Source of the DNA: Caldicellulosiruptor acetigenus
GTDB taxonomy: Bacteria > Bacillota > Thermoanaerobacteria > Caldicellulosiruptorales > Caldicellulosiruptoraceae
Assembly: GCF_026914305.1 (NCBI RefSeq)
Contig: NZ_CP113866.1
Coordinates: 2,484,001 to 2,548,000 of the forward strand
DNA length: 64,000 nucleotides
Direction: 5' to 3'
Shown here one piece after another: positions 18,644-27,130 of the stretch. Both the position numbers and the translations under genes were made by a program. Position 1 is the first letter of the stretch, and each line of letters starts with the position of its first letter. The notes beneath the pieces are model-generated. The model was given only the letters and a program-made list of their open reading frames with translations, was not told the DNA's origin and did not search any database.

Positions 18644-19117
18644 TCATTCCTTTCTTGAAGAGATAAGCTCTATGTAAAGTTCATACACGCTTTTTTTTAG
18701 CACTGGATGGACAAAATTTTTTTCAATTTCGCAAAGAGGCTCAAGTACAAATAGTCTTTTGTGAAGCTCTGGATGAGGGATTTTGAGATTTTCTGTGTCT
18801 ATTACACAGTCATCATAAAAAAGAATGTCAATATCGATGTTCCTCGGTCCCCATTTAAAAAGCCTTTTTCTCCCCATTTTATTTTCTATCTCAAGCACAA
18901 ACTCAAGAAGCTCAAACGGCGAAAGAAGCGTCCTACCTTTCAAAACACAGTTTAAAAACTTTGGCTGATTTACAACTCCATATGGTTCTGTCTCAATTAT
19001 GCTTGATATTTTTTCAATTGTCACCTTATATTTCAGGTGCTCAATTGCTTTTTGTATATTTTCATTTCTATCCCCAAGATTGCTTCCAAGCCCTAAAAAT
19101 ATAACCTTCTCAATCAT
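18644..19117 (-). CDS. folK: 2-amino-4-hydroxy-6-hydroxymethyldihydropteridine pyrophosphokinase (HPPK)
   Basis: 157 residues with the HPPK hallmarks GLGSNLGDR near the start, FLNCVLKGRT, and the signature WGPRNIDIDILFYDD followed by IPHPELHKRLFVLEPL. It transfers pyrophosphate from ATP to 6-hydroxymethyl-dihydropterin, the step before dihydropteroate synthase in folate synthesis. It follows the DUF3006 gene with a three-base gap and precedes an SDR gene; folP is two genes upstream. The usual intervening folB (dihydroneopterin aldolase) is not in this cluster. Confidence 0.95.
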   Translation of the reverse strand: MIEKVIFLGLGSNLGDRNENIQKAIEHLKYKVTIEKISSIIETEPYGVVNQPKFLNCVLKGRTLLSPFELLEFVLEIENKMGRKRLFKWGPRNIDIDILFYDDCVIDTENLKIPHPELHKRLFVLEPLCEIEKNFVHPVLKKSVYELYIELISSRKE

Positions 19118-19120
19118 CTT

Positions 19121-19336
19121 TTATTCTTCGCCTTCTTCCTTTAAACTCTCAAAAAGGTCTTTTATTCTTTCTTTTCTCTTTTGCGTTTCCTGTGCATCGA
19201 TAGAAATTACAAGAACATCACCCTCTTTTGCACCCTCAGGCACAATTTCCACGGGAATGGCTACCATTTTCCTTCCCTCAAGCTCAACTATGACAAAGTT
19301 CCCTTCAAACCTGTCGATGACTGCTCTTTTTGTCAT
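19121..19336 (-). CDS. DUF3006 domain protein
   Basis: A 71-residue protein of the DUF3006 type: a small beta-rich domain (RAVIDRFEGNFVIVELEGRK ... VAIPVEIVPEGAKEGDVLVI) followed by a charged helix. Function is unknown. The compact barrel recalls small nucleic-acid or nucleotide-binding folds, but that is only a resemblance. It is inserted between folP and folK in a tight operon (27 and three bases gaps). Confidence 0.85.
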   Translation of the reverse strand: MTKRAVIDRFEGNFVIVELEGRKMVAIPVEIVPEGAKEGDVLVISIDAQETQKRKERIKDLFESLKEEGEE

Positions 19337-19363
19337 AAGTGTACACCTCTTTTAATTAAAGGT

Positions 19364-20491
19364 TTAAGACTGGAAGATTGCCTGTGTCATCAAGATGGCT
19401 CTTTTGTTTTCTTTCACATCATGCACCCTTACAAATTCAATCTTTTTCTGAGCACATATCACAGAGATTGTCAAAGTACCTTCAAGCCTTTCCTCAGGTG
19501 TGAGATTGCCAAGTACATGGCTAATCACCGATTTTCTGGACGCACCAATCAAAATGGGTCTTCCTAAAACCTTGAACTCTTCGCACCTTCGCAGTATCTC
19601 TAAGTTGTCTTCAAGCCTTTTCCCAAAACCAATGCCAGGGTCCAAAATGATGTTTTCAAGCTTCACGCCAGCTTTCAGTGCCTGTTCAATCCTTTGTTCA
19701 AAAAACTGCAAAATCTCTTCTATAACATCTTCATAGTAAGGATTTTTCTGCATATCCTTTGGCGTGCCTTTGATGTGCATGATTACGATAGGAACATTGT
19801 AGTGCGCTGCAACATAAAACATCTCTTTGTCAAACGTCCCACCGCTGATATCATTTATAATGTCAGCACCGGCCTCTATTGCTTTTTGAGCCACCCTGCT
19901 TTTGTATGTATCAATCGAAATTGGAATGTTCTTATCCACTTCCCTTATCGCTTCAATTGCAGGAATTACTCTTTTTAGCTCCTCCTCTTCTGGAACTGGC
20001 TCTGAAAAAGGTCTTGTCGACTCACCGCCAATGTCCAGAACATCTGCACCATCTTGAATCATCTGAAGTGCTCTTTGGGTTACCTTTTCAACTTGAACTC
20101 TTGAGCCCTCATAAAACGAGTCTGGTGTGACATTTATAATCCCCATCACGTTTGTCTTCAAAAGGCTTAATTTTTTATCTTTTGCCAGCAAGTATCTTTG
20201 CGAAATGGTAAGGTCTACATCAAAGCTGCACTGTATTCCTTCCTCTGCCAGAACGCATCTTGTCTTTTCAAAGTTGTAAAGTGATGTTGTTGCAAAGCAC
20301 ATATTGCCGTTTGAGATTGTAAAATAACCGAGGTTTGAAAGAAGCTGGACAAACCTTGATGGATTTTTTACATCATCAAACCTTAAAATTATCGAGTTTG
20401 CTTCTTTTTCAAACTCCAAAATATCTTTCTCATCAAAACCTTTTTGATACAAAATCCTTTTTATATTCGCATCTTTTGATATCAGCCTCAA
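19364..20491 (-). CDS. folP: Dihydropteroate synthase with N-terminal extension
   Basis: 375 residues. The catalytic TIM barrel begins near residue 112: MGIINVTPDSF, DIGGESTRP, PISIDTYK, NDISGG, LDPGIGFGKR and GASRKS are all intact. It condenses 6-hydroxymethyl-dihydropterin pyrophosphate with p-aminobenzoate. The first 110 residues are an extension present in many clostridial enzymes but only weakly conserved here. TTG at 20491 is the start, with GAGGGG ten bases upstream. It is 16 bases downstream of birA and begins the folate part of the operon. Confidence 0.95.
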   Translation of the reverse strand: MRLISKDANIKRILYQKGFDEKDILEFEKEANSIILRFDDVKNPSRFVQLLSNLGYFTISNGNMCFATTSLYNFEKTRCVLAEEGIQCSFDVDLTISQRYLLAKDKKLSLLKTNVMGIINVTPDSFYEGSRVQVEKVTQRALQMIQDGADVLDIGGESTRPFSEPVPEEEELKRVIPAIEAIREVDKNIPISIDTYKSRVAQKAIEAGADIINDISGGTFDKEMFYVAAHYNVPIVIMHIKGTPKDMQKNPYYEDVIEEILQFFEQRIEQALKAGVKLENIILDPGIGFGKRLEDNLEILRRCEEFKVLGRPILIGASRKSVISHVLGNLTPEERLEGTLTISVICAQKKIEFVRVHDVKENKRAILMTQAIFQS

Positions 20492-20507
20492 GTTTTATCA
20501 TCCCCTC

Positions 20508-21452
20508 TTAAAACCTTATCGTAACCTCACCGCTTGAAATCTCTACTATTTTCCCATCCTTTTCACATACAAGCTCCCCATTTTCGCCAATGTCCATGCA
20601 AAGCATCTTCTGTCCATTTACCAAAATCTCTTTTCCAAGATTTATGCAAAAGCTTTTGTACTCATCCCTGAAATGTGAAAAACCATATTTTTCAAAGTTG
20701 GGAATTTCTTTTTCAAATTCTTTCAAAATGTCAATGATTAATTCAGTTCTGTCAAAATCTTTTGATGTTTCAGCCTTCAAACTTGTTGCGATGTCTTTTA
20801 TCTCATCCGGTATGCTTTTTGCATTGACGTTGATTCCTATACCAATTATAATACTGCCAAAACCTTCAACCTCACCTGAAAGTTCACAAAGAATACCACA
20901 AACCTTTTTGCCGTTTAAGTATATATCATTTGACCATTTTATAAAAGAGTTAACTCCATATTTTCTCAAAACCCTGTTTATTACAAGTCCTGTGAAAAGT
21001 GTAAGCGGTACAATTTTTTCTAAATCCAGCAAAAGAAGTTTCAATAATATGGATATCTTTATACCTTTTTCAAGGTCCACCCACCTGCGCGAAAGTCTGC
21101 CTCTTCCCTGAGTTTGCCTCTCAGCATATACAACTGTGCTACTTTTAAGATGCTGCTGGTTCTGTTTTACATATGTATTTGTTGAGTCCACCTCATCAAG
21201 GTATATAAACTCTTTGAAAAGGTTTGAAGATTGGATGTAGTCTTTTATCTCCCAAATTCTTATTATATCTTTGTCAGAAAGCTCATAACCTTTTTTCCTG
21301 GCAGACTCAATCTTGTAGCCCAAAGCTTTCAGCGATTTTATCCTCTTGTTTATTGCCATTCGGCTAATATTCAAAGAAGAGGCAAGCTCTTCACCAGAGA
21401 TATACTTATTTTCATACAGCTTTCTTAATATGAAGATGTCCTTTTCATCCAT
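20508..21452 (-). CDS. birA: Bifunctional biotin ligase / biotin operon repressor
   Basis: About 314 residues from ATG at 21452 (the frame opens earlier, at 21512, but the extra residues only overlap the upstream gene). An N-terminal winged helix (residues 1-60, LASSLNISRMAINKRIKSL) is followed by the catalytic domain with the ATP/biotin loop (RQTQGRGRLSRRW), KWSNDIYLNGKKVCGIL and a C-terminal SH3-like domain (GENGELVCEKDGKI). It attaches biotin to carboxyl-carrier proteins through biotinyl-5'-AMP and, when holding that intermediate, represses biotin genes. It overlaps the DUF1284 gene by eight bases. Confidence 0.95.
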   Translation of the reverse strand: MDEKDIFILRKLYENKYISGEELASSLNISRMAINKRIKSLKALGYKIESARKKGYELSDKDIIRIWEIKDYIQSSNLFKEFIYLDEVDSTNTYVKQNQQHLKSSTVVYAERQTQGRGRLSRRWVDLEKGIKISILLKLLLLDLEKIVPLTLFTGLVINRVLRKYGVNSFIKWSNDIYLNGKKVCGILCELSGEVEGFGSIIIGIGINVNAKSIPDEIKDIATSLKAETSKDFDRTELIIDILKEFEKEIPNFEKYGFSHFRDEYKSFCINLGKEILVNGQKMLCMDIGENGELVCEKDGKIVEISSGEVTIRF

Positions 21453-21873
21453 TTTTCCACAAGTCCTTTCTATAAAAGCTTTCTCTGCAAAAACCAATGG
21501 CAAACCATTCACATGTTCGGCAGATGCTCTCGAGCTGCTGTGGCAAAGCCTTTTTCAAAACATTGTAAGCTTCAGATGGCAGCACATCTTCTAAATCAGA
21601 AAGCCCATAAAACTTTAAAAGCTCAATTACTTTTTCATCATACTCTTTTACCTTCTGTTCAAACCTGCACTCTGTAGTGTTCAAATTTGGGCAGTACCTG
21701 CAAATTTCATCTGGAAAAGATACAATCTTTATAGGCAAATTTTCAAGATAAACGCTTTTATATACCCTCTCAAAATTTTCAACAAACTCCTTGCTGTACC
21801 CTGCCCCTCTAAAGCCCAGAAAACACAAAAGATGATGTGCTCTGATTATAATTGGCACTTTTATTCTGCTCAT
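21445..21873 (-). CDS. DUF1284 domain-containing cysteine-rich protein
   Basis: A 142-residue protein with the DUF1284 opening RAHHLLCFLGFRGAGYSKEF and a set of cysteines (C-x2-C in ICRYC, C in TECRFE, C-x2-C in SICRTC) that could bind a metal or an iron-sulfur cluster. Family function is unknown. It lies between murA and birA, overlapping birA by eight bases. Confidence 0.85.
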   Translation of the reverse strand: MSRIKVPIIIRAHHLLCFLGFRGAGYSKEFVENFERVYKSVYLENLPIKIVSFPDEICRYCPNLNTTECRFEQKVKEYDEKVIELLKFYGLSDLEDVLPSEAYNVLKKALPQQLESICRTCEWFAIGFCRESFYRKDLWKNG

Positions 21874-21943
21874 TTTCTTTCAGCAAAACAAGCTTTTTAA
21901 CTTAATTATACCACAATTTTTCAGCAAGGAAGACAAAATCCCT

Positions 21944-23188
21944 TTAAACTCTCTTTATCTTTCCGCCAAGGCTTGCGATATTTTTCTCAAATTCAAAATA
22001 TCCCCTGTCGATATGAAAAGCACCTTCAATCTCACTCACACCCTCTGCTGCAAGCGCCGCTAAAACAAGTGCAGCACCACCGCGCAAGTCTTTTGCTTCA
22101 ACCTTTGCACCTTTGAGCTTTTTTACTCCTTCAACCACTGCTACTCTTCCTTCCACTTTTATATTTGCGCCCATCTTGACAAGCTCTCCAACGTGCAAGA
22201 ATCTGTTTTCAAATATTGTCTCAATAACAACGCTTGTACCTTTTGCTATACTCAGCATGCTCATCATTGGCGCTTGCATATCTGTTGGAAAACCAGGGTA
22301 AGGCAGGGTTTTTATGTCTGTTGCTAAAATCCTGTCCGGTGCCTCAATGCGTACAACATTTTCCCCTTCATAGACCTTCACACCGCTCTCTTTGAACTTG
22401 GCAATAATGGGTCTTATATGCTCACAAATCACATTTGTAAGTTCAAGCACGCCACCGCACATTGCAGCCATTGCCATGTACGTTCCCGCCTCAATCCTGT
22501 CCGGAATTGGCACAAATGAGCAGCCGAAAAGCTTTTTCACACCCAAAACCCTGATGGTATCAGTGCCGGCACCCATCACTTTTGCGCCCATTGAATTCAA
22601 AAAATTTGCAAGACACACAACCTCAGGTTCTGTTGCAGCGTTTTCTATTATGGTCTCCCCCTCTGCTAAAACGGCTGCTATCACGATATTTTCTGTTGCT
22701 CCAACAGACGGAAAGTCTAAATATACCTTGGCACCTTTTAGCTTTTTAACCTTTGCTTCAATGTACCCTTGATTGAGTTTAATCTCTGCACCAAGCTGGG
22801 AAAGCCCTTTTATGTGAAGGTCAATCGGACGTGTGCCAATATTGCACCCGCCCGGCATTCCAAGTACAACCTTTTTCCCACGTGCAAGAAGGCTTCCTAA
22901 AAGAAGTATTGAAGCTCTGAGCTTGTTCACTCCATCTACGTTTATATCACCGTTTTTGATATCAGGAGTGATTTGCAGTTTGCCGTCCTCAATCTTTACA
23001 TCGCACCCACAGTGGGAAAGAAGCTGCAAAAGCACTTTGATGTCTTCCAGCAAAGGAACATCCAGAATTTCAATCTGATTATTTGACAGCAAGGACGCTG
23101 CCAAAAGTGGCAATATCGCATTTTTCGAGCTGTGAACCTTTATGCATCCTGAAATCTTATTTGCACCTTCTATTACAAATTTCGACAT
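21944..23188 (-). CDS. murA: UDP-N-acetylglucosamine 1-carboxyvinyltransferase
   Basis: 414 residues. It shows KNAILPLLAASLL near the start, the active-site loop PGGCNIGTRPIDLHIKGL with the catalytic cysteine, the SVGATENI motif, and the C-terminal RGGAALVLAAL and RGYFEFEKN segments. It adds the enolpyruvyl group of PEP to UDP-GlcNAc, the first committed step of peptidoglycan synthesis. The frame is open to 23314, but ATG at 23188 has an AGGGG site and matches the family N-terminus. It retains the fosfomycin-target cysteine. Another murA copy is common in Firmicutes but cannot be seen here. It is divergent from the chemoreceptor at 23372. Confidence 0.95.
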   Translation of the reverse strand: MSKFVIEGANKISGCIKVHSSKNAILPLLAASLLSNNQIEILDVPLLEDIKVLLQLLSHCGCDVKIEDGKLQITPDIKNGDINVDGVNKLRASILLLGSLLARGKKVVLGMPGGCNIGTRPIDLHIKGLSQLGAEIKLNQGYIEAKVKKLKGAKVYLDFPSVGATENIVIAAVLAEGETIIENAATEPEVVCLANFLNSMGAKVMGAGTDTIRVLGVKKLFGCSFVPIPDRIEAGTYMAMAAMCGGVLELTNVICEHIRPIIAKFKESGVKVYEGENVVRIEAPDRILATDIKTLPYPGFPTDMQAPMMSMLSIAKGTSVVIETIFENRFLHVGELVKMGANIKVEGRVAVVEGVKKLKGAKVEAKDLRGGAALVLAALAAEGVSEIEGAFHIDRGYFEFEKNIASLGGKIKRV

Positions 23189-23371
23189 TTGTTTTTCCCC
23201 TGCCTTAAAGTTTTGTTTATTATAGTAGTATTGAAATCTTTTCATACCTTTAGACAAAAACTTTGATATTATTTTTGATATTATTTTGAAAAGAAATATT
23301 AGCAAAAAGGTCACATCTTGTATTATAATAGAAGTAACGAAAGAAATTTTTGGGTAGAAGGAGTGAAATTA

Positions 23372-24649
23372 ATGCCGCCAAAAAATGAGCAAAACGGTGC
23401 TGTCAAAAAAGGAGTTATAAGTCTTACATACGTTGCCCTTGCATTTATAATCATCCTTGATATTCTGCTTGGCATAATAATGCCAAATGCAAGCTTAAAG
23501 CTCAATGCTATTTTGGTTGCAACAATCACATTCATCCTGACCTTAGCCATCACAGCTTTTATGATTAGGTATGAGATGAACAAGATGATTGCAAAACTTG
23601 AAGATGTTCTCGAAAAAATCAAAAACGGTGATTACAGCAAGCTGATTTCGTCAAAAGAGTTCGGCAACATCCAGAGAGTAGCATCAAGCGTAAACATTGT
23701 TCTTTCTGATATCAAGACGTTGATTGAAAGCTTTTTTGACCTGTCAAACGCAATTGTCGGTGCATCCAAAAAGGTCACAAAGACATCCGAAGAAGCAGCC
23801 GCTGCAATTGAAGAGATTGCAAAGACTGTTGAGGAGATTGCAAAAGGTGCTTCCCAGCAGGCTGAAGAGGCACAGCATGGTGTGCTGCTTGTAAATAACC
23901 TCTCTGAACAGATAAACGCTGTGTCTGAAAGCTACAACGGCGTGATTGAAGAGGCAAATAAGATCGACGTTCTCAACAAAGACGGTATTGAAAAGATGAG
24001 CACTCTTAGAGAAAAGAGCGAAATTGCAGTGTCAACAGCTGAAAGGGTAATCGACACTATCATGTCTTTCATTGACAGGATTAAAAACATCTCAAACTTT
24101 GTTGAGGTGATAAACACCATCGCCGAGCAGACAAACCTTTTGGCACTCAACGCTGCAATTGAGGCAGCAAGAGCGGGTGAGGCAGGAAGAGGGTTTGCAG
24201 TTGTTGCAGATGAGGTCAGAAAACTTGCCGACCAGAGCAAAAAGGCAGCAGATGAGATAAATTCTATAGTTGATGTCATTTTGGGTGAGACAGAAAATAC
24301 AATAAAGATTATTGACGAGATAAAAGAGGCAGCACTTGGTCAGAAAGATGCGGTTGTGGAATCACAGCAGTCCTTTGCAAAAATCTCCGATGAGATAAAC
24401 GCAATTGTTGAAAAGACATATGTGGTAAAAGAAGCGCTCAGCAGAATGGAAGAGGCAAGAAATGCAGTTATTCGGGCAATAGAGAGCATATCTTCTGTGT
24501 CTGAAGAGACGGCTGCAGCATCACAAGAGGTTGCAGCAACTGTTGAAAACCAGTTAAATTCCATAAATGAGATGAAATACTCTGCCCAGTCACTTCAAAA
24601 GCTTGTTGATGAGCTTGAAAAGAGGCTCAAAAAATACAAGATACGATAA
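23372..24649 (+). CDS. Methyl-accepting chemotaxis protein without an extracellular domain
   Basis: 425 residues from ATG at 23372 (GGAG ten bases upstream). Two membrane segments (about 18-38 and 50-70) are separated by only about ten residues (MPNASLKL), so there is no periplasmic or extracellular ligand domain. A HAMP-like linker and a complete signalling coiled coil follow (core hairpin [20 protein letters not shown]), with several Glu/Gln-rich methylation-type segments. It would sense membrane state or a cytoplasmic cue or partner. It stands alone on the plus strand between the divergent murA gene and the convergent PHO operon, and ends at the bidirectional terminator. Confidence 0.93.
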   Translation: MPPKNEQNGAVKKGVISLTYVALAFIIILDILLGIIMPNASLKLNAILVATITFILTLAITAFMIRYEMNKMIAKLEDVLEKIKNGDYSKLISSKEFGNIQRVASSVNIVLSDIKTLIESFFDLSNAIVGASKKVTKTSEEAAAAIEEIAKTVEEIAKGASQQAEEAQHGVLLVNNLSEQINAVSESYNGVIEEANKIDVLNKDGIEKMSTLREKSEIAVSTAERVIDTIMSFIDRIKNISNFVEVINTIAEQTNLLALNAAIEAARAGEAGRGFAVVADEVRKLADQSKKAADEINSIVDVILGETENTIKIIDEIKEAALGQKDAVVESQQSFAKISDEINAIVEKTYVVKEALSRMEEARNAVIRAIESISSVSEETAAASQEVAATVENQLNSINEMKYSAQSLQKLVDELEKRLKKYKIR

Positions 24650-24652
24650 AAA

Positions 24653-24705
24653 AAAGGGGGTTGTCCTTTAACATTTTTCAAAGGCCAATCCCCCTTGTTT
24701 TTTGT
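24653..24705. terminator. Bidirectional intrinsic terminator
   Basis: AAGGGGG-TTG-T-CCTTT pairs with AAAGG-C-CAA-T-CCCCCTT around an AT-rich loop. There is a T-rich run on the plus side (TTGTTTTTTG) and an A run on the other side that becomes a U run on the minus strand. It ends both the chemoreceptor gene (plus) and the long PHO operon (minus). Confidence 0.9.
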
Positions 24706-24708
24706 AGT

Positions 24709-25071
24709 CTATTTTTGCGTATACTCTTTGGTATCAGACAACTGGGAATGAAGACAGTATACGTTGTCCAATAAAAGATTTACAAGATTTTCAAGCTTTT
24801 CTATCTTGCAATCAAGTTCTTTTTGAAGTTCTTTGTGCTGTTTCTCGTTCCTCCATTTCAGAAGTTCTTGATGGACTCTCCCCAGAATCTCTATTTTTAA
24901 AAGTGCTTTTTCATTTATTTTGTAGTTCTCATCCAACAAAAACTTGAAATTCTCTATACTCGAACATATGGTAAACATTTGTTGGTTGAGCGCCCACACA
25001 ACTTGCGTCAGATTTTTAATTTCTTTTTTTAAATCCTCCATCTCTACAGCCAATCTATTTTCATTGTTCAT
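24709..25071 (-). CDS. Small coiled-coil protein, last gene of the PHO operon
   Basis: About 120 residues from ATG at 25071, preceded at ten bases by AAGGAGGT (an ATG three codons earlier lies directly on that site). Two helical heptad segments (about 10-50 and 60-110) predict a coiled-coil dimer with no membrane segment. I do not recognise a family. Its position next to the HD protein and before the terminator suggests it acts with the operon's products. Confidence 0.6.
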   Translation of the reverse strand: MNNENRLAVEMEDLKKEIKNLTQVVWALNQQMFTICSSIENFKFLLDENYKINEKALLKIEILGRVHQELLKWRNEKQHKELQKELDCKIEKLENLVNLLLDNVYCLHSQLSDTKEYTQK

Positions 25072-25089
25072 TCCCCGCATACCTCCTTC

Positions 25090-25677
25090 TTAGCTTACTC
25101 TTACTTTGTTTTCAATCTCAATCTTTTGCAGTTCAAATAGATATAAAAACAGTTCTCCTTTTTTCTCCACCCGGCTGAGAAGAGTAGGTGTTATAATTCC
25201 ATCGACAACAATCCTTACCAAATCATCCTCGATTTTTATTCCTTTTATTTGTATTTCTTCACCCGAATAATCAAAGCTATCTGCAAGTCTTAAAATTGCA
25301 CTCAATATAAGGGTCATATTTTTGTCTTTCGATTTCAATTTAAAGGTCTTTGATTTAATCTTTTTTCTGTGGTTATAGCACACCAAAGCTAAAATCTTTT
25401 TAAGTTCTTTTGGGTACTCCTTCAAGGCAAGGTCATTTCTAATCAGATAATATGAATGCTTATGGTGTTTCTTTTCATTAATAAACGTACCAATATCATG
25501 CAATATACACGCATGTTCCAAGAGTTTTCTTTCAGTATCTGATAAGTTGTGAAGATTTACGGTACTGTCGAATAAAAACAGAGCCTGGTCTTTTACAAAA
25601 CTCGCATGTCGCGGGTCGTATCCATATTTTTGAGCAAGTTGAAGCACGTTATGATCAAACAGTTCTAACTGATTCAT
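25090..25677 (-). CDS. HD-domain protein related to the C-terminal domain of Ppx/GppA
   Basis: A 195-residue protein with the HD metal motif (HACILHDIGTFINEKKHHKHS) and a helical remainder. The motif closely matches the HD region of the Ppx/GppA protein encoded four genes upstream in the same operon (ALLHDIGTYLSFYQHAQHSA), so this looks like a detached paralog of that domain. HD proteins of this branch hydrolyse phosphate esters or nucleotides or bind (p)ppGpp; the substrate here is unknown. It overlaps the start-side kinase-like gene by 23 bases, indicating coupled translation. Confidence 0.8.
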   Translation of the reverse strand: MNQLELFDHNVLQLAQKYGYDPRHASFVKDQALFLFDSTVNLHNLSDTERKLLEHACILHDIGTFINEKKHHKHSYYLIRNDLALKEYPKELKKILALVCYNHRKKIKSKTFKLKSKDKNMTLILSAILRLADSFDYSGEEIQIKGIKIEDDLVRIVVDGIITPTLLSRVEKKGELFLYLFELQKIEIENKVRVS

Positions 25678-26377
25678 TTTTATCCTCCTCTTGCAGTATT
25701 TTTAAGATTTCTTCCCTAATTCTTTTCTGGATGATACCTACACCCTGATTGCCATCAATAACTACAAAATTATATTCTTTCGCCATTTCTTCATATTCTT
25801 TTTTGAGCAAGAAATGATATTTTTTAAAACTTTCGAACATGTCAGCAGAAAGCTGAATGTCCATTCCAGATTCCCAGTAATCAAGATGCCCATACTTCTG
25901 AAATGTTCTGGCAAGCAAAATATCTATACTGACATCAAGATAAATTATAAGGTCTGGAATTATCGCAAAACCCAAAAGTTTTTTAAGCCATTCTTTATCT
26001 GCCCCTCTGACAATATCACGAGCCATGAGAGTAAAAATATATCTGTCTGCAAGAACGACATAACCCGCAGAAAGAGCAGGTATTATCTGATTTTCGAGCT
26101 GGTCAGCAAAATCACAACAGTAAAGAAGGCTCAAGGTAGTCTTACCAAGTGTATTGCCCTTTTTAGCTCTTTCTATAACATCGCCCACCAGTCTTGACCT
26201 TTTAAGCCCAGTATTTAGCACTGCATAACCGCTTGCCTCAAGCCATTCTTTTAAAAGCTCTATCTGTGTTGACCTACCTGAACAGTCTGGGCCTTCTATT
26301 ACAATCAGTTTACCTCGCTTTTGTAACAACTCAAAATTTGGAAGCTCAAAACCATAAAATTTCATTTCAGTTGCCAT
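25655..26377 (-). CDS. Thymidylate-kinase-like P-loop protein, copy 2
   Basis: 240 residues. The P-loop EGPDCSGRST, the DRY motif (LADRYIFTLMARD) and a dTMP-kinase-like core are clear, and an N-terminal leader of about 22 residues precedes the P-loop. Arginine replaces the usual P-loop lysine (GRST rather than GKST), which may reduce ATP use. It is a paralog of the next gene upstream (26362-27111) and overlaps it by 16 bases. The housekeeping dTMP kinase lies elsewhere in such genomes; this pair within a phosphate-type operon probably has a different substrate. PPK2 motifs were looked for and are absent. Confidence 0.75.
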   Translation of the reverse strand: MATEMKFYGFELPNFELLQKRGKLIVIEGPDCSGRSTQIELLKEWLEASGYAVLNTGLKRSRLVGDVIERAKKGNTLGKTTLSLLYCCDFADQLENQIIPALSAGYVVLADRYIFTLMARDIVRGADKEWLKKLLGFAIIPDLIIYLDVSIDILLARTFQKYGHLDYWESGMDIQLSADMFESFKKYHFLLKKEYEEMAKEYNFVVIDGNQGVGIIQKRIREEILKILQEEDKNESVRTV

Positions 26378-27111
26378 TTAGCTTCACCTTCTTTGTTATA
26401 AGTATTCAATATCCACTTTTGAGTAGGTGGTCTGTAGTCATGAAGATATCTTTGGACAATCTCCCTGACCATCTTTTGTTGTTCCCTTATAGAAAGGGTT
26501 CCATCAATTGTAATAAACCCTTCCTGCTCAGCAAGCATGTCGTACATCTGAATAATCTTTGACTGATAAAGCTTAAAACTTTCAACGGTATCTGAACTTA
26601 ATCCCAAATCCATCCCTGCTTCATAGTACTTTATTTGTGTTCGACCCATTAAAATCCTGTCAATTGCTACATCAACCGGCACTTTAAAATAAAATGTTAC
26701 AGTTGGCTTTACCGCAAAATCATATACTGTCTTTACCCACTCTGGATTGCAGCCTCTTGCAATGTCCCGTGCATAGGCTGTATAGATGTATCTGTCACAC
26801 AATACTATATATCCTGCCCGCAAATGAGGAAGTATAAGCCTTTCATATCTATCAGCAAAATCACAAGCATGTAAAAGGGAAAAAGTAGTGGGAGTTAATA
26901 GATTTTTCTTTTTTGCCTTCTTTGTAGCGCTCTTTACTAAGTCAGATGAATTCCATTCGGTAAAAAATACAGTATATCCTAAAAACTCCAGCCACTTTTT
27001 TAGAAGATGAACCTGGGTAGATTTGCCAGAAACATCACATCCTTCCACAACAAATAATCTCCCTTCATATGTTTTTGTAAGTCCCAAACCTCTTATCTCC
27101 TTGAATATCAT
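26362..27111 (-). CDS. Thymidylate-kinase-like P-loop protein, copy 1
   Basis: 249 residues with a canonical P-loop (EGCDVSGKST), the DRY motif (LCDRYIYTAYARDIARG) and a LID-like segment (RTQIKYYEAGMDLGL). It has the dTMP-kinase fold signature but an unusual N-terminal leader (EIRGLGLTKTYEG) shared in outline with its downstream paralog. The conserved A-R-D-I-x-R-G after DRY in both copies is unlike the S-x-x-A-Y-Q of true thymidylate kinases, suggesting another nucleotide or phosphorylated substrate. It is 19 bases downstream of the Ppx/GppA gene. Confidence 0.75.
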   Translation of the reverse strand: MIFKEIRGLGLTKTYEGRLFVVEGCDVSGKSTQVHLLKKWLEFLGYTVFFTEWNSSDLVKSATKKAKKKNLLTPTTFSLLHACDFADRYERLILPHLRAGYIVLCDRYIYTAYARDIARGCNPEWVKTVYDFAVKPTVTFYFKVPVDVAIDRILMGRTQIKYYEAGMDLGLSSDTVESFKLYQSKIIQMYDMLAEQEGFITIDGTLSIREQQKMVREIVQRYLHDYRPPTQKWILNTYNKEGEAKWQLK

Positions 27112-27130
27112 TGGAACACTCCATCTCCTT

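Noticed and set aside
25655-27111. PPK2 polyphosphate kinases
   Set aside because: Although next to a Ppx/GppA gene, the proteins lack PPK2 Walker and lid motifs and have the DRY motif of thymidylate kinases.
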